Origin: Sulfuricurvum sp.
GTDB taxonomy: Bacteria > Campylobacterota > Campylobacteria > Campylobacterales > Sulfurimonadaceae
NCBI GenBank assembly: GCA_030696775.1
Contig: JAUYRN010000005.1
Location: forward strand, 62,001 to 126,000
Direction of reading: 5' to 3'
DNA: 64,000 bases
In this document: positions 15,045-24,538 of the stretch, one piece after another
Position numbering within the stretch: position 1 is the stretch's first letter
How the letters are laid out: each line of letters starts with the position of its first letter
Notes under the pieces: generated by a model
Databases searched by the model: none
Seen by the model: only the letters and a program-made list of their open reading frames with translations
What the model was told of the DNA's origin: nothing
Position numbers and translations under genes: made by a program

Positions 15045-17663
15045 TTACCCTTGTAGTGATTTTAACTGTTCACCAATTTTAGTAATTTTATCGTGAGCAT
15101 CTGCTAAACCGTTACGATTTTCAGTAATGACAGCTTCCGGAGCATTGGCAACAAAGCGCTCGTTGGAGAGCATGCCGCTTAGTTTATCTACTTCTTTTTG
15201 AAGTTTTTCACGCTGTTTACTCAGGCGGTCGATGATGGGTGATAAATCAATCGCTTCGGTTGGGATATACACTTCAACACTCTCGCCAATATCGCTGATC
15301 GCATTGTCAACTTTACTGTCTGTAAATTTCAGAGTTTCAACTTTTCCTAATCGCGCAATAAAGGGCTCCATCATGGTGTGGTTTCCATCGCATTTGACAT
15401 AGGCTAAAGGGATTTTTTGATTCCCGCAGTCAACAAGTGTCTTAGCACGACGAATGGTAATAATAGCATCCATAATAATGGCAAACTCCGCTTCAATCTC
15501 TTCATCGATAGTGACATCGTCAGGATACATCATGACCATAATGGAATTGCCATCTTCGAGAGTTGTTCCTGAGAGTTCGTGATAAAGATGCTCAGTGATA
15601 AACGGCATGAATGGATGTAGTAGTTTCATTGACTCTTTAAAGATACTTCCAAGCTCATTAACGCTCTCTTTGGAAGCTTTACCAAGCTCAATACCCCAGT
15701 CACAAAATTCATTCCACAAGAAGCGATAGAGAGTAGTTGCTGCATCATTAAAGCGGTATTCATCCAAATACCCTCTCGTCTCAGCTGTAGCACGTCTGAA
15801 ACGGCTTAGCATATAGCGACCCAGCGGAGTAGTAATCTCTTGTTGGGACAAATCTTTAAATGTTTCGACGTTCATTTGTAAGAACTTTGAGGCGTTAAAA
15901 AGTTTATTGGTGAAATTTCGGCTTTGTTCAAGCTTGTCAGAACTGAGACGAATATCACGACCTTGAGCCGCTAAAACAGCAAGGGTAAAGCGTAGCGCAT
16001 CAGTGCTGTATTGCTCTATCATATCGAGGGGATCGATAACATTACCTTTGGATTTGGACATCTTCTGACCATTTTCATCACGAACAAGGGCATGTAGGTA
16101 AATGTGTTTAAACGGGAGTTCTCCTGTGAAACTTTCTCCCATCATCATCATTCGCGCAACCCAGAAAAAGAGGATGTCAAATCCTGTGATAAGGAGACTG
16201 TTTGGATAAAACTTCGCCATGTCTTCACTTTGAAACTGTGAATCAAAACTTACATCGCCATTGCCCCATCCTAATGTTGAAAATGGCCAAAGGGCAGAGC
16301 TGAACCATGTATCAAGAACGTCAGGATCTTGGGTAATCGCTGTGCTTGCACAATGAGGGCAGGTGGTAGGGTTTTCTTCCAGACTCGCCCATTCGTGATC
16401 GCAATCACTACAGTAAAAAACAGGAATACGGTGCCCCCACCACAGCTGGCGAGAAATACACCAGTCGCGCAGTTCTCCCATCCATGAGTTGTAGCTGTTA
16501 ATCCAATGGGGCGGGAAAAACTGAGTAAGTCCGTCATTGGTTTTATCGATAGAACCGCGTGCTACTTCTTTACGAACAAACCACTGCTTTGAGATATATG
16601 GTTCAACGATATTTTTACAACGGTAACAGTGACCTACTTGATGAACGTGATCTTCGATTTTTTCGATAAATCCTGCTTCATTAAGACGTTTGACGATAAT
16701 TTCACGTGCGGCAAGACGCTCTAGGCCCTCAAATTCTCCGGCATGATGATTTAAAATTCCTTTTTCATCAAAGACCGTAATAAATTCCAAATCATGACGT
16801 TTGCCTACTTCGTAGTCATTGGTATCGTGGGCAGGGGTAACTTTAACGACACCCGTTCCGAAATCCATATCAACATGGCTGTCGGCAATGATTTTGATTT
16901 CACGGTTGATGAGGGGGAGGGTGATACTTTTGCCAATCAAATGGGTATATCGTTCATCATCAGGATGAACCATGATAGCTGTATCTCCAAAATAAGTTTC
17001 AGGACGTGTAGTTGCAACCGTGATATGACCACTCCCATCGCTAAATGCATAGCGCATGTGGTAGAAATGCCCTTGATGCTCTTCGTGCTCTACTTCGATA
17101 TCACTGAGTGCGCCATCATGCGTACACCAGTTGACCATATAATTTCCTCGAATGATGAGGTTTTTATTGTAAAGATGGACAAACGCTTCTTTTACGGACG
17201 TTTTTAGTCCCTCATCCATAGTAAAACGCTCACGGCTCCATGCTGGAGAGACCCCGAGTTTTCGAAGCTGTCCAACCATGATCCCGCCACTTTCTTCTTT
17301 CCATTCCCAAACACGTTCTAAAAATGCTTCGCGACCGAGTTCTTCTTTGGTTGTTCCTTCGGCTAAAAGCTGTTTTTCAACAACATTTTGAGTAGCAATA
17401 CCGGCATGGTCGGTTCCAGGTTGCCATAATGTTGCATAGCCATCCATTCGTTTATAGCGTACAATAATATCTTGAAGAGTAAATGTGAGCGCATGACCGA
17501 TATGTAGACGTCCGGTAACATTAGGAGGAGGCATCATGATGGAAAAATGTTTATTTGGTTTTACAATAGTTTTATTGCCATCCACTTCAAAGTAACCACG
17601 ATTTTCCCAAATAGGGTAGTAGCTTTCTTCAATATTTTTGGGATCGTAGTGAGTAGCGGACAT
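15045..17663 (-). CDS. valS: Valyl-tRNA synthetase
   Basis: An 872-residue class Ia synthetase that attaches valine to tRNA-Val. The HIGH motif (PPPNVTGRLHIGHAL, HIGH at 54-57) and the KMSKS loop (KMSKSKGNVIDP, near residue 530) are exact. The CP1 editing domain lies between them (TTRPETYFGDTA, GTGVVKVTPAHD). A zinc-binding pair CSDCDHEW and CPHC is present around residue 430. The C-terminal coiled-coil arm (LSKQREKLQKEVDKLSGML) is typical of ValRS. The length is normal. A promoter with TATAAT lies just upstream. Confidence 0.97.
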   Translation of the reverse strand: MSATHYDPKNIEESYYPIWENRGYFEVDGNKTIVKPNKHFSIMMPPPNVTGRLHIGHALTFTLQDIIVRYKRMDGYATLWQPGTDHAGIATQNVVEKQLLAEGTTKEELGREAFLERVWEWKEESGGIMVGQLRKLGVSPAWSRERFTMDEGLKTSVKEAFVHLYNKNLIIRGNYMVNWCTHDGALSDIEVEHEEHQGHFYHMRYAFSDGSGHITVATTRPETYFGDTAIMVHPDDERYTHLIGKSITLPLINREIKIIADSHVDMDFGTGVVKVTPAHDTNDYEVGKRHDLEFITVFDEKGILNHHAGEFEGLERLAAREIIVKRLNEAGFIEKIEDHVHQVGHCYRCKNIVEPYISKQWFVRKEVARGSIDKTNDGLTQFFPPHWINSYNSWMGELRDWCISRQLWWGHRIPVFYCSDCDHEWASLEENPTTCPHCASTAITQDPDVLDTWFSSALWPFSTLGWGNGDVSFDSQFQSEDMAKFYPNSLLITGFDILFFWVARMMMMGESFTGELPFKHIYLHALVRDENGQKMSKSKGNVIDPLDMIEQYSTDALRFTLAVLAAQGRDIRLSSDKLEQSRNFTNKLFNASKFLQMNVETFKDLSQQEITTPLGRYMLSRFRRATAETRGYLDEYRFNDAATTLYRFLWNEFCDWGIELGKASKESVNELGSIFKESMKLLHPFMPFITEHLYHELSGTTLEDGNSIMVMMYPDDVTIDEEIEAEFAIIMDAIITIRRAKTLVDCGNQKIPLAYVKCDGNHTMMEPFIARLGKVETLKFTDSKVDNAISDIGESVEVYIPTEAIDLSPIIDRLSKQREKLQKEVDKLSGMLSNERFVANAPEAVITENRNGLADAHDKITKIGEQLKSLQG

Positions 17664-17694
17664 AAAATAGCCTTAAATAGGAAAATATACGCGA

Positions 17695-17700
17695 ATTATA
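17695..17700 (-). promoter_or_regulatory. -10 box of the valS promoter
   Basis: On the minus strand the sequence TTTTGGTATAATTCGCG precedes valS by about 30 bases. The same extended pattern TGG-N-TATAATTCGC recurs before rplU and pal in this window. Confidence 0.55.
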
Positions 17701-17758
17701 CCAAAATTTAGGGGGAACACTTATTGCTCTTATTGGCTATTAAACATCAGGAGCAACC

Positions 17759-18139
17759 ATGCAATATGAAGTGAAGTCACCTATTTTAGGATTTGATCAA
17801 ATAAGTACAGTAAAAATTACACCTATCGACGAGTTATTTTTAACATTGATAGGCGGTGAAGATTCAAATATTAGTTTTACTCTTGTTGATCCGTACAAAT
17901 TACGTGAATACTCCTTTGATGTACCAGCTTCTATGCGTATTTTGCTTGATATTAATGAAAAATCAAACGTGCTCGTATATAATGTCGTTATTATTCAAAA
18001 TCCGCTGGATGAATCATGCGTTAATTTCCTCGCTCCATTGATTTTTAACCAAGATAATGCAACTATGGCACAAGTAATATTGGATGCAAAAGATCATCCT
18101 GAATATGCATTGGCTGAACCAATTAAAAATTTTAAATAA
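17759..18139 (+). CDS. fliW: Flagellar assembly factor FliW
   Basis: The 126-residue protein has the FliW beta-barrel pattern: SPILGFDQI at the start, a middle SFTLVDPYKLREYSFDVP and the conserved NPLDESCVNFLAPLIFNQDNATMAQVIL at the end, where the N-L-x-A-P-(I/L)-x-x-N motif is diagnostic. FliW binds the post-transcriptional regulator CsrA and frees flagellin mRNA from repression; it also binds flagellin. It lies divergently from valS, and helicase gene translation begins 30 bp after its stop. The valS-fliW neighbourhood is also known in Helicobacter pylori. Confidence 0.92.
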   Translation: MQYEVKSPILGFDQISTVKITPIDELFLTLIGGEDSNISFTLVDPYKLREYSFDVPASMRILLDINEKSNVLVYNVVIIQNPLDESCVNFLAPLIFNQDNATMAQVILDAKDHPEYALAEPIKNFK

Positions 18140-18169
18140 GCTTCTATTGCAGAAGCTTTAGGGAGCTTC

Positions 18170-20242
18170 TTGCCACTTTCTCGCCTCAATTCTCAACAGC
18201 ATACAGCAGCAACTGCACCGTATGGTCATAATCTCATTATTGCCTCAGCCGGTACAGGTAAAACTTCTACGATTGTCGGGCGTATTGCCTATCTCCTTTC
18301 GCAAGATGTTAAGCCCGAAGAAATTTTATTATTGACATTTACCAACAAAGCAGCTCAAGAGATGGTGGAGCGTGTCGCAGCATTCTTTGGTGCAGAGATT
18401 GCTTCCAAGGTCGATGCTGGGACATTTCATGCTGTGAGTTATCGATGGCTTAAGCGTAAAGAAGGAAAAGTGGTTTTAAAACAACCTCGCGAACTTAAAA
18501 CACTTTTTAGAAGTGTTTATGAAAAACGAACCTTTTCTCACTTAGATAATGCTACCCCTGCGTATGGTGCCAATTATCTTTATGATGTCTATTCCTTTTA
18601 TCAAAATACCGAAATTGAGATTAATTTTGAAGAGTGGATACTGACGCGTCAAGATGAGCATGCAGTATATGCCATGATTTATGCCGATATAATTGATGAG
18701 TTTGAAGCTCTAAAAAAAGAATACGGTTTTGTCAATTTTAATGATTTATTACTTCAAATGCGCCATTTGGCGTCCCAAAACGATTTGGGTTACAAAGAAG
18801 TATTGATCGATGAATATCAAGATACCAATGCTTTACAAGGGACCCTGATTAATGCAATGCGCCCGCCTTCGCTTTTTTGCGTAGGGGATTATGACCAAAG
18901 TATTTATGCTTTTAATGGAGCTGACATTTCTATCATTGGCTCATTTAGTACCAATTTTCCTGATGCAAAGGTTTATACACTCAATAAAAATTACCGTTCA
19001 ACAGTTCCGATTCTCTCGCTTGCCAATACGGTCATTGCGTACAACGAACGTATTTATCCAAAAGCCTTAGAAGTAACACGAACAGGAGAAGCACAGTCTC
19101 CATCCTTGTTGATTTATGAGGAATTGTTTGAACAATACCATGGAATTGCCCGCTTAATCGGCGATTCACCAACGGATCGCGAAGAAATTGCAGTCATTTT
19201 TCGTAATAATGCATCGGCAGATGGCATTGAAGCAACACTTCGTGAAATGGGAATTGCTTGCCGTAGACGTGGCGGGACAAGCTTCTTTGATTCTAAAGAG
19301 ATCAAAGCGTTACTGGATATGTATACACTACTCGTGAATGAATCGGATATGATGGCATTTATACATTTATTTGATTATGCTAAAGGTGTGGGAAGTGCGG
19401 TTGCTAAAGAGCTATTTGTGGCTCTTCAAAAGTTGGGGCATGGTTCGTTTTTGCGGGGATTATATACACCTGACACCTCCATCTCTAACCCTTTTGAAAA
19501 ACGTAAACTTAATCATCAGTTGGGACTTTTTGATGACTATGCTGAACTTGGTAGTGCAGGGCGATTTGCGAAGCTAGGGCTTGACCCCAATTTTATGGGA
19601 AATCCCATTCTGAAACATGCAAAGCTAACGAAAGAATCAGCAACTTTTTTACATGATTTATTTATGTTATTTCGAAAGCTTCGTGATGCTAAATTACCCA
19701 AAGAAGCAGTGCAAAAGATAGCTGTTTCAAATCTTTATGGCCATGTGATAGAACATTTATCTCATAGGCGTGCAATGACTGAAAATGGATCTGTGGATGA
19801 ACGGGTAAAGGGTGAGTCAAAAGAGAAAATTCGAAGAAAATGTACCATATTATTCGAGCTTTCACGCCCTTACAAAGAACATGAACGATTTTTAAATGCA
19901 ATGGTATTAGGATCACAGGACTTAACCCAAGGAGAGGGCGTTCATTTACTCAGTATCCATGCATCCAAGGGATTGGAATATAAAGAAGTCTATGTAATCG
20001 ATTTGATGGATGGTCGATTTCCCAATCGAAAATTAATGAGTCGCAGCGGAAGTATTGAGGAAGAGCGTCGACTTTTTTATGTAGCAGTGACTCGGGCAAA
20101 AGATCGACTTTATTTAAGTTATGCAAAATATGATAAGATTAAAAAAGCAAATTTTGTCCCCTCCCAATTTTTATTTGAGACAGGACTGATTCCTAAGGAT
20201 GAGACCTATAATTCTTTAGTACAAAAAAAAGAAGTGGATTAA
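18170..20242 (+). CDS. uvrD: UvrD/Rep-family ATP-dependent DNA helicase
   Basis: A superfamily 1A 3'-5' helicase of 690 residues. Motif I is ASAGTGKTST (about residue 28), motif Ia is LLLTFTNKAAQEM, motif II is DEYQDTN, motif III is GDYDQSIYAFNGAD, motif IV includes NYRST, motif V is LLSIHASKGLEYKEV and motif VI is VAVTRAKDRLYLS. It acts in DNA repair and replication restart. Whether it is UvrD, Rep or PcrA cannot be settled without a tree. The start is a TTG at 18170 preceded by GGGAG; no ATG occurs near the N-terminal Q-motif (LNSQQHTAA), so TTG is favoured. It is 30 bp behind fliW and convergent with the gspF-like gene. Confidence 0.93.
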   Translation: MPLSRLNSQQHTAATAPYGHNLIIASAGTGKTSTIVGRIAYLLSQDVKPEEILLLTFTNKAAQEMVERVAAFFGAEIASKVDAGTFHAVSYRWLKRKEGKVVLKQPRELKTLFRSVYEKRTFSHLDNATPAYGANYLYDVYSFYQNTEIEINFEEWILTRQDEHAVYAMIYADIIDEFEALKKEYGFVNFNDLLLQMRHLASQNDLGYKEVLIDEYQDTNALQGTLINAMRPPSLFCVGDYDQSIYAFNGADISIIGSFSTNFPDAKVYTLNKNYRSTVPILSLANTVIAYNERIYPKALEVTRTGEAQSPSLLIYEELFEQYHGIARLIGDSPTDREEIAVIFRNNASADGIEATLREMGIACRRRGGTSFFDSKEIKALLDMYTLLVNESDMMAFIHLFDYAKGVGSAVAKELFVALQKLGHGSFLRGLYTPDTSISNPFEKRKLNHQLGLFDDYAELGSAGRFAKLGLDPNFMGNPILKHAKLTKESATFLHDLFMLFRKLRDAKLPKEAVQKIAVSNLYGHVIEHLSHRRAMTENGSVDERVKGESKEKIRRKCTILFELSRPYKEHERFLNAMVLGSQDLTQGEGVHLLSIHASKGLEYKEVYVIDLMDGRFPNRKLMSRSGSIEEERRLFYVAVTRAKDRLYLSYAKYDKIKKANFVPSQFLFETGLIPKDETYNSLVQKKEVD

Positions 20243-20256
20243 ACTCCTTTTTATTT

Positions 20257-21504
20257 TTAATGTCGTCCTTGAACAGCATCTCCCATTGACCACATTGGCA
20301 AGAAAATACCTAAGGCGAGTAAAATAACCATACCTGCAATCATAAAGAGCATGATAGGCTCAATGGCTTCAGAAAGTCCATCGATGATAGCATCAAAGCG
20401 CATTTTATAATACTCCATTACTTTTTGCAGCATCGCATCGAGCTGTCCACTTGCTTCTCCGGCAGAGATCATCTGAATAATCATATTTTCAAATAAATTC
20501 GTTTCTTTAAGCCCTGAATGTAAAGAACTTCCTTTTTCAACTGCTGAACGAACAATTAGCAAACGTTCTTGCAGAGGGAGATTGTCAATCATAGCAGTAG
20601 ATGTTTCCAAAGCTTCAGCTACAGGTATCCCTGCCCGTACTAGCTCAGAAAAAACTAGAGTAAAGCGACTAAGAGTTGAGAACATAATAATATTTTTAAT
20701 CAAATAAACTTTGAGTAAAAATTGATGCCATTTGTACTTAAATTCTCTATTATGATCGAGTGCATATCTAAAGGAAAATAAAAAGAGGATAATTCCTGCT
20801 AAAACATACAGTCCATAGGTGTTAAAAAGATGCTCTAAAAATAGTAAAATTTTGGTTGGTAGAGGTAGTTCAGCATGCAATTGTTCGAAAATAGCTTTAA
20901 ATTGTGGTACAACATAAGAGATAAGAATTGTAAACGCCACGCCCATAGCAATCATAACGTTCCGAGGGTAGGCCATAGCTTTTTTAAATTTAACAATATT
21001 GCGTCGAATTTCTTCAAGCATATCTGCAAGTTTATGAAGTGCTTCTGCCATATTCCCTGTTTTTTCACCCAGTTCAATCATTGCCAGGCTTAACGTTCCA
21101 AGCTCATAACTAAATTTAGCAGCAGATTTTGAGAGACTATGTCCTGCATTGATATCTTCGGCCATTGTTCCTAAAACAATTTGAAGTGTTTTATCAGTGG
21201 TGGCATCCGCTATTTCATGGAGTGAATCATGGATAGAAATACCAGCATTAGCCATAACTGCAAGTTGACGAATGGCTGCAATGAGAGAATCTTGTTTTAG
21301 TTTACGCTTCTTAAGATTAGAAAAAAGTGTTTCTTTAAACTTTCGAAATTGATCTTCTAAAGGAGCTGCTGATTCTACTACTTTTAATATCATTCCTGAA
21401 AATTTTATTTTTGCAAGATATTGAGCCTCTTTTTTATGCTCCGCATAAAGACCATACTCATTTTTATGCCCTTTGCTGAGAACTGTTATTAGAAAATATT
21501 TCAT
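20257..21504 (-). CDS. ctsF: GspF/PilC-like inner-membrane platform protein (Cts-type transformation system)
   Basis: The 415-residue protein has the two repeated T2SSF domains (about residues 75-195 and 280-400) with three membrane segments at about 180-200, 225-245 and 380-405. Typical motifs include RQLAVMANAGISIHDSL and RFTLVFSELVRAGIPVAEAL, the latter from the second domain, and MISAGEASGQLDAML. These proteins anchor the secretion ATPase at the base of pili and pseudopili. Its start overlaps the gspE stop by 4 bp (ATGA). The gene order matches Campylobacter ctsF-ctsE. It is the last gene of the long minus-strand run. The N-terminal 60 residues are family-specific and poorly conserved. 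Confidence 0.88.
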   Translation of the reverse strand: MKYFLITVLSKGHKNEYGLYAEHKKEAQYLAKIKFSGMILKVVESAAPLEDQFRKFKETLFSNLKKRKLKQDSLIAAIRQLAVMANAGISIHDSLHEIADATTDKTLQIVLGTMAEDINAGHSLSKSAAKFSYELGTLSLAMIELGEKTGNMAEALHKLADMLEEIRRNIVKFKKAMAYPRNVMIAMGVAFTILISYVVPQFKAIFEQLHAELPLPTKILLFLEHLFNTYGLYVLAGIILFLFSFRYALDHNREFKYKWHQFLLKVYLIKNIIMFSTLSRFTLVFSELVRAGIPVAEALETSTAMIDNLPLQERLLIVRSAVEKGSSLHSGLKETNLFENMIIQMISAGEASGQLDAMLQKVMEYYKMRFDAIIDGLSEAIEPIMLFMIAGMVILLALGIFLPMWSMGDAVQGRH

Positions 21505-23237
21505 CCTTTTGCCACCCTTAATATTTCATCTATAGTTGTTATTCCTTGTACAGCTTTTGCCATACCATTTTCAAACATCCCTACAAAGCCTTCTTCTTTG
21601 GCTTGTTTGAAGATTTCATCTTTCGATCCTCCCCTGGCGATAAGACTGGATAAGGCTTCCGTTATAGGCAAAACTTCACAAATCATTTCTCGTCCCATAT
21701 ATCCTGATCCATTGCACTCTTTACACCCAGCTCCAACATAAAAGACAGTATTGTGAGGGATATGGGCGCTGTATTCTTCTCGTAAAAGTAAAGGTATATC
21801 GGCTTCTTTCTTACAATATTTACATATCCTACGAACCAAGCGTTGAGCTTGAATCGCCATAAGTGCTCCACTAATAAGATAGGGCTCAATTCCCATGTCT
21901 GACATACGAGGAATGGCACTAATTGCATCATTGGTATGAAGTGTTGATATAACTAAGTGACCCGTTAAGGCTGCTTTAATGGCAATTTCAAGCGTTTCGT
22001 GATCACGAATTTCTCCAATCATAATTTTATCGGGGTCTTGACGAAGGATGGATCTAAGTGCATCAGCAAAAGATAGCCCCACTTTTGCGTTCACTTGAAC
22101 TTGCTGGATTAGATTCATTCGATACTCTACTGGATCTTCAACCGTAATGACCTTATCTTCAACATTTCGCAATTCATTAAGTGCCCCGTATAGAGTTGTC
22201 GTTTTACCACTTCCTGTTGGTCCAGTAACAAGGATAATACCAAATGGCGATTCAAGTGCTTTTATAAGCTTTTGGTAGCTCACAGAATCCATTCCTGATT
22301 CTTCGAGTTTTACGAGTGCTTTGGTTTTATCCAAAATACGCATTACAATGGATTCTCCATAAAGTATTGGTAAGGTAGAAATACGAAAATCAAATTCTGC
22401 ATCCATAACAATGGCAGAAAAACGCCCATCTTGTGGTTTTCGTCGTTCAGCGATATCAAGATTCGCTAATAATTTAACTCTGGAAGCAAGAGGTGGATAG
22501 ATGTCACGGTCAAAAATGAATATTTCAGCTAATTTACCATCAACTCTCCCCCGAACGACACAGTTTTTTTCAGTTGGCTCGATATGAATATCACTGGCAC
22601 GACCTTTTATGCATGCTTTTAAGATAACATCAATCAATTGTAAGATGGAGGATGCTTCTTGCTGTTCTTCAATAGTCCCAATATTACGTAATTCATTACG
22701 AATATTATTTACTAGCTCTTTTACACTGTCTTTTAATTCAATTTTAAAGAGATAAGCTTGAATTTGTTTTTCAGTAGCAATTCCTACTTTGAGTGATTTA
22801 CGTGGAAACATGCGTTGTAATGATTCTTGAGCTTCAATATTGAGTGGATCGGCAAAGGCAATAAGGACATACATGTCATCTTGTGAGATGGGCAATGCAT
22901 TATACCGCTTGAGTTGAGTTGTTGGTATTTTTTCAGTGAGTTTATAATCCATATCGATAGAATCTAAATCAAGAAAAGGAAGCTCTAAAATTTCAGCTAA
23001 GTAACTTAAAATGGAAGATTCATCTAAAAAATGATAATTTTTAATGACAGAGAGTTCATAAACACCTAAGCGTATTTGTTCGACTACAAAACGTTTAACA
23101 AAGTTAAGAGAAACAGCACCTACTTTTGTTAGTGTTTCTAAAATAGTTTCATTTTGAACACCTCTCGAGAGCAGGCGATCGATCTGCTGTTGAGTAATAT
23201 GGCGTTTTTCTAATAAATCATTGGTAATTCGATCCAT
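21501..23237 (-). CDS. ctsE: GspE/PilB-like secretion ATPase (Cts-type)
   Basis: A 578-residue hexameric ATPase that powers pseudopilus assembly. An N-terminal GspE N1/N2 domain (about 1-160) is followed by the ATPase core with Walker A GPTGSGKTTTLY (near 339), Asp box IMIGEIRD, His box GHLVISTLHTNDA, and a four-cysteine zinc module CKYCKKE...CKECNGSG near residues 465-500. The presence of the zinc module and GspE N-domain fits the T2SS/T4P assembly ATPases, not PilT retraction ATPases. It is tightly linked to gspF and lies 12 bp behind an orphan envelope gene. Confidence 0.9.
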   Translation of the reverse strand: MDRITNDLLEKRHITQQQIDRLLSRGVQNETILETLTKVGAVSLNFVKRFVVEQIRLGVYELSVIKNYHFLDESSILSYLAEILELPFLDLDSIDMDYKLTEKIPTTQLKRYNALPISQDDMYVLIAFADPLNIEAQESLQRMFPRKSLKVGIATEKQIQAYLFKIELKDSVKELVNNIRNELRNIGTIEEQQEASSILQLIDVILKACIKGRASDIHIEPTEKNCVVRGRVDGKLAEIFIFDRDIYPPLASRVKLLANLDIAERRKPQDGRFSAIVMDAEFDFRISTLPILYGESIVMRILDKTKALVKLEESGMDSVSYQKLIKALESPFGIILVTGPTGSGKTTTLYGALNELRNVEDKVITVEDPVEYRMNLIQQVQVNAKVGLSFADALRSILRQDPDKIMIGEIRDHETLEIAIKAALTGHLVISTLHTNDAISAIPRMSDMGIEPYLISGALMAIQAQRLVRRICKYCKKEADIPLLLREEYSAHIPHNTVFYVGAGCKECNGSGYMGREMICEVLPITEALSSLIARGGSKDEIFKQAKEEGFVGMFENGMAKAVQGITTIDEILRVAKG

Positions 23238-23249
23238 ATAATCTCTTCC

Positions 23250-23792
23250 TTAGTACACGTGATGCAATGTTAATATTTTATCATAGTATTCATCAATAGC
23301 AATCGTTTTTCGACCATTCAACTGAGTTGGATAAAGTTTATAGCTAATACGATTATTGGTGAAATCGTTATATTCTTTAATACTATTTCCAGGTTGAGGA
23401 TGATTGCAGTACAGAGTAAAAAGCTTAGAAATAAGATGGGAACTTGTGGGAAACTTGAGTGATTTTAGCGGATAATTATCATATAAAGCCTGAAGTAAAA
23501 GTTTTTTTTGCATAACCAGCATGGAGAAATAGGAAGCATTTACCCTCGCTTCACTGCTTTGACTGAGTAGCATTATTGGTGTGTTTAGACGATCTATATG
23601 GTCGGCTTTCAGACAAGAGAACGCATAAATTGAAACATAAGCTTCGTTTAACTCAAATTCTTTAAAATGCAGTAAACCAAGGTTGCAAGATTCAGCATAC
23701 TCACCTTTTTGATACAGTTGATACATTTGATCAGGTATGCCTGCATACAGAATATTCAAAAAAATAAGACAACAGAGGAGTATTTTTGTCAT
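23250..23792 (-). CDS. Unknown secreted 180-aa protein of the transformation cluster
   Basis: No family is recognised. A signal peptide (KILLCCLIFLNILYAG) is followed by about 160 residues of predicted periplasmic, tyrosine-rich helical sequence. The segment MYQLYQKGEYAESCNLGLLHF reads like a TPR repeat, and a second cysteine (CLKADH) could form a disulfide with the first. Its ATG overlaps the stop of the upstream TPR gene (ATGA). Position inside the Cts-like cluster suggests a periplasmic accessory role, such as pseudopilus or secretin assembly. Confidence 0.65.
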   Translation of the reverse strand: MTKILLCCLIFLNILYAGIPDQMYQLYQKGEYAESCNLGLLHFKEFELNEAYVSIYAFSCLKADHIDRLNTPIMLLSQSSEARVNASYFSMLVMQKKLLLQALYDNYPLKSLKFPTSSHLISKLFTLYCNHPQPGNSIKEYNDFTNNRISYKLYPTQLNGRKTIAIDEYYDKILTLHHVY

Positions 23793-24538
23793 TTAGACAC
23801 ATCTTTTTCAAATGAGTCCAATAAGTTTCTCGCAGCATCAGAATTTGATTGTGAAATATAAAGTTGAAGTGTTTTTTTAGCTTGGTCTGTTTTTCCAAGT
23901 TTTACCATTGCTTTAGCAAAAATCAGCCAGCTTTCTTCGATCGTATTGTTAATCGAATTTGTTTTTAAAGCATAATTATAGGCTTCATTATAATTCCCAT
24001 GATCATAATGATATCGTGCAATGTAAAGTCCCAAATGAGGGTTAGAATTGTTTTTAAAACGATCCTCAATTTCATGAATATCGAAAGTAGCTGTATCTCG
24101 TTTGATACTAGATGGCTGAGTGGTCGATTTAATAGTGGGCGTAATGAGCGAAGGTGGAATAATTACATTTTGAGCTATCTTGGCAGGAGGTGAGATAGGA
24201 GCAATCTTCTGCATAGTTGCTACATTTTTTGGAGGAAGGATAGGAATACTTACACTAGTGGTCGTACTTTGACTGACAGTGGACGGCATAGTTTCAATGA
24301 ACTGCATTGAAGGTTCAAGAATTATTTCAGGATTTATATCCTTTGTCTGAAGGATAATATCTTTAGATTCTTGTTTTACAAGAGTAGGTAATGTTTGTTT
24401 ATTAGATTCCTCTAAATGTATAAAAATTGTGATTACAATAATTAGTGTAACAGTTAGAAATGAGAATAACATATAAGGAAAATAGCTTTTGATTTTGTAC
24501 TTAAGCCATCGTCGTTCTAACGAAGGTATATTAAGCAT
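23789..24538 (-). CDS. Single-pass membrane TPR protein of the transformation cluster (MshN- or CtsX-like)
   Basis: The 249-residue protein has a short basic cytoplasmic N-terminus, one membrane helix at residues 22-41, a Pro/Thr/Ser-rich periplasmic linker (about 50-150) and a C-terminal TPR pair (YIARYHYDHGNYNEAYNYAL and SWLIFAKAMVKLGKTDQAKK). This layout resembles MshN of MSHA pilus clusters. Campylobacter has a membrane protein, CtsX, in this cluster region, but I cannot claim orthology by sequence. The start overlaps the ATPase stop by 8 bp and the stop overlaps the next start by 4 bp. Confidence 0.65.
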   Translation of the reverse strand: MLNIPSLERRWLKYKIKSYFPYMLFSFLTVTLIIVITIFIHLEESNKQTLPTLVKQESKDIILQTKDINPEIILEPSMQFIETMPSTVSQSTTTSVSIPILPPKNVATMQKIAPISPPAKIAQNVIIPPSLITPTIKSTTQPSSIKRDTATFDIHEIEDRFKNNSNPHLGLYIARYHYDHGNYNEAYNYALKTNSINNTIEESWLIFAKAMVKLGKTDQAKKTLQLYISQSNSDAARNLLDSFEKDVSK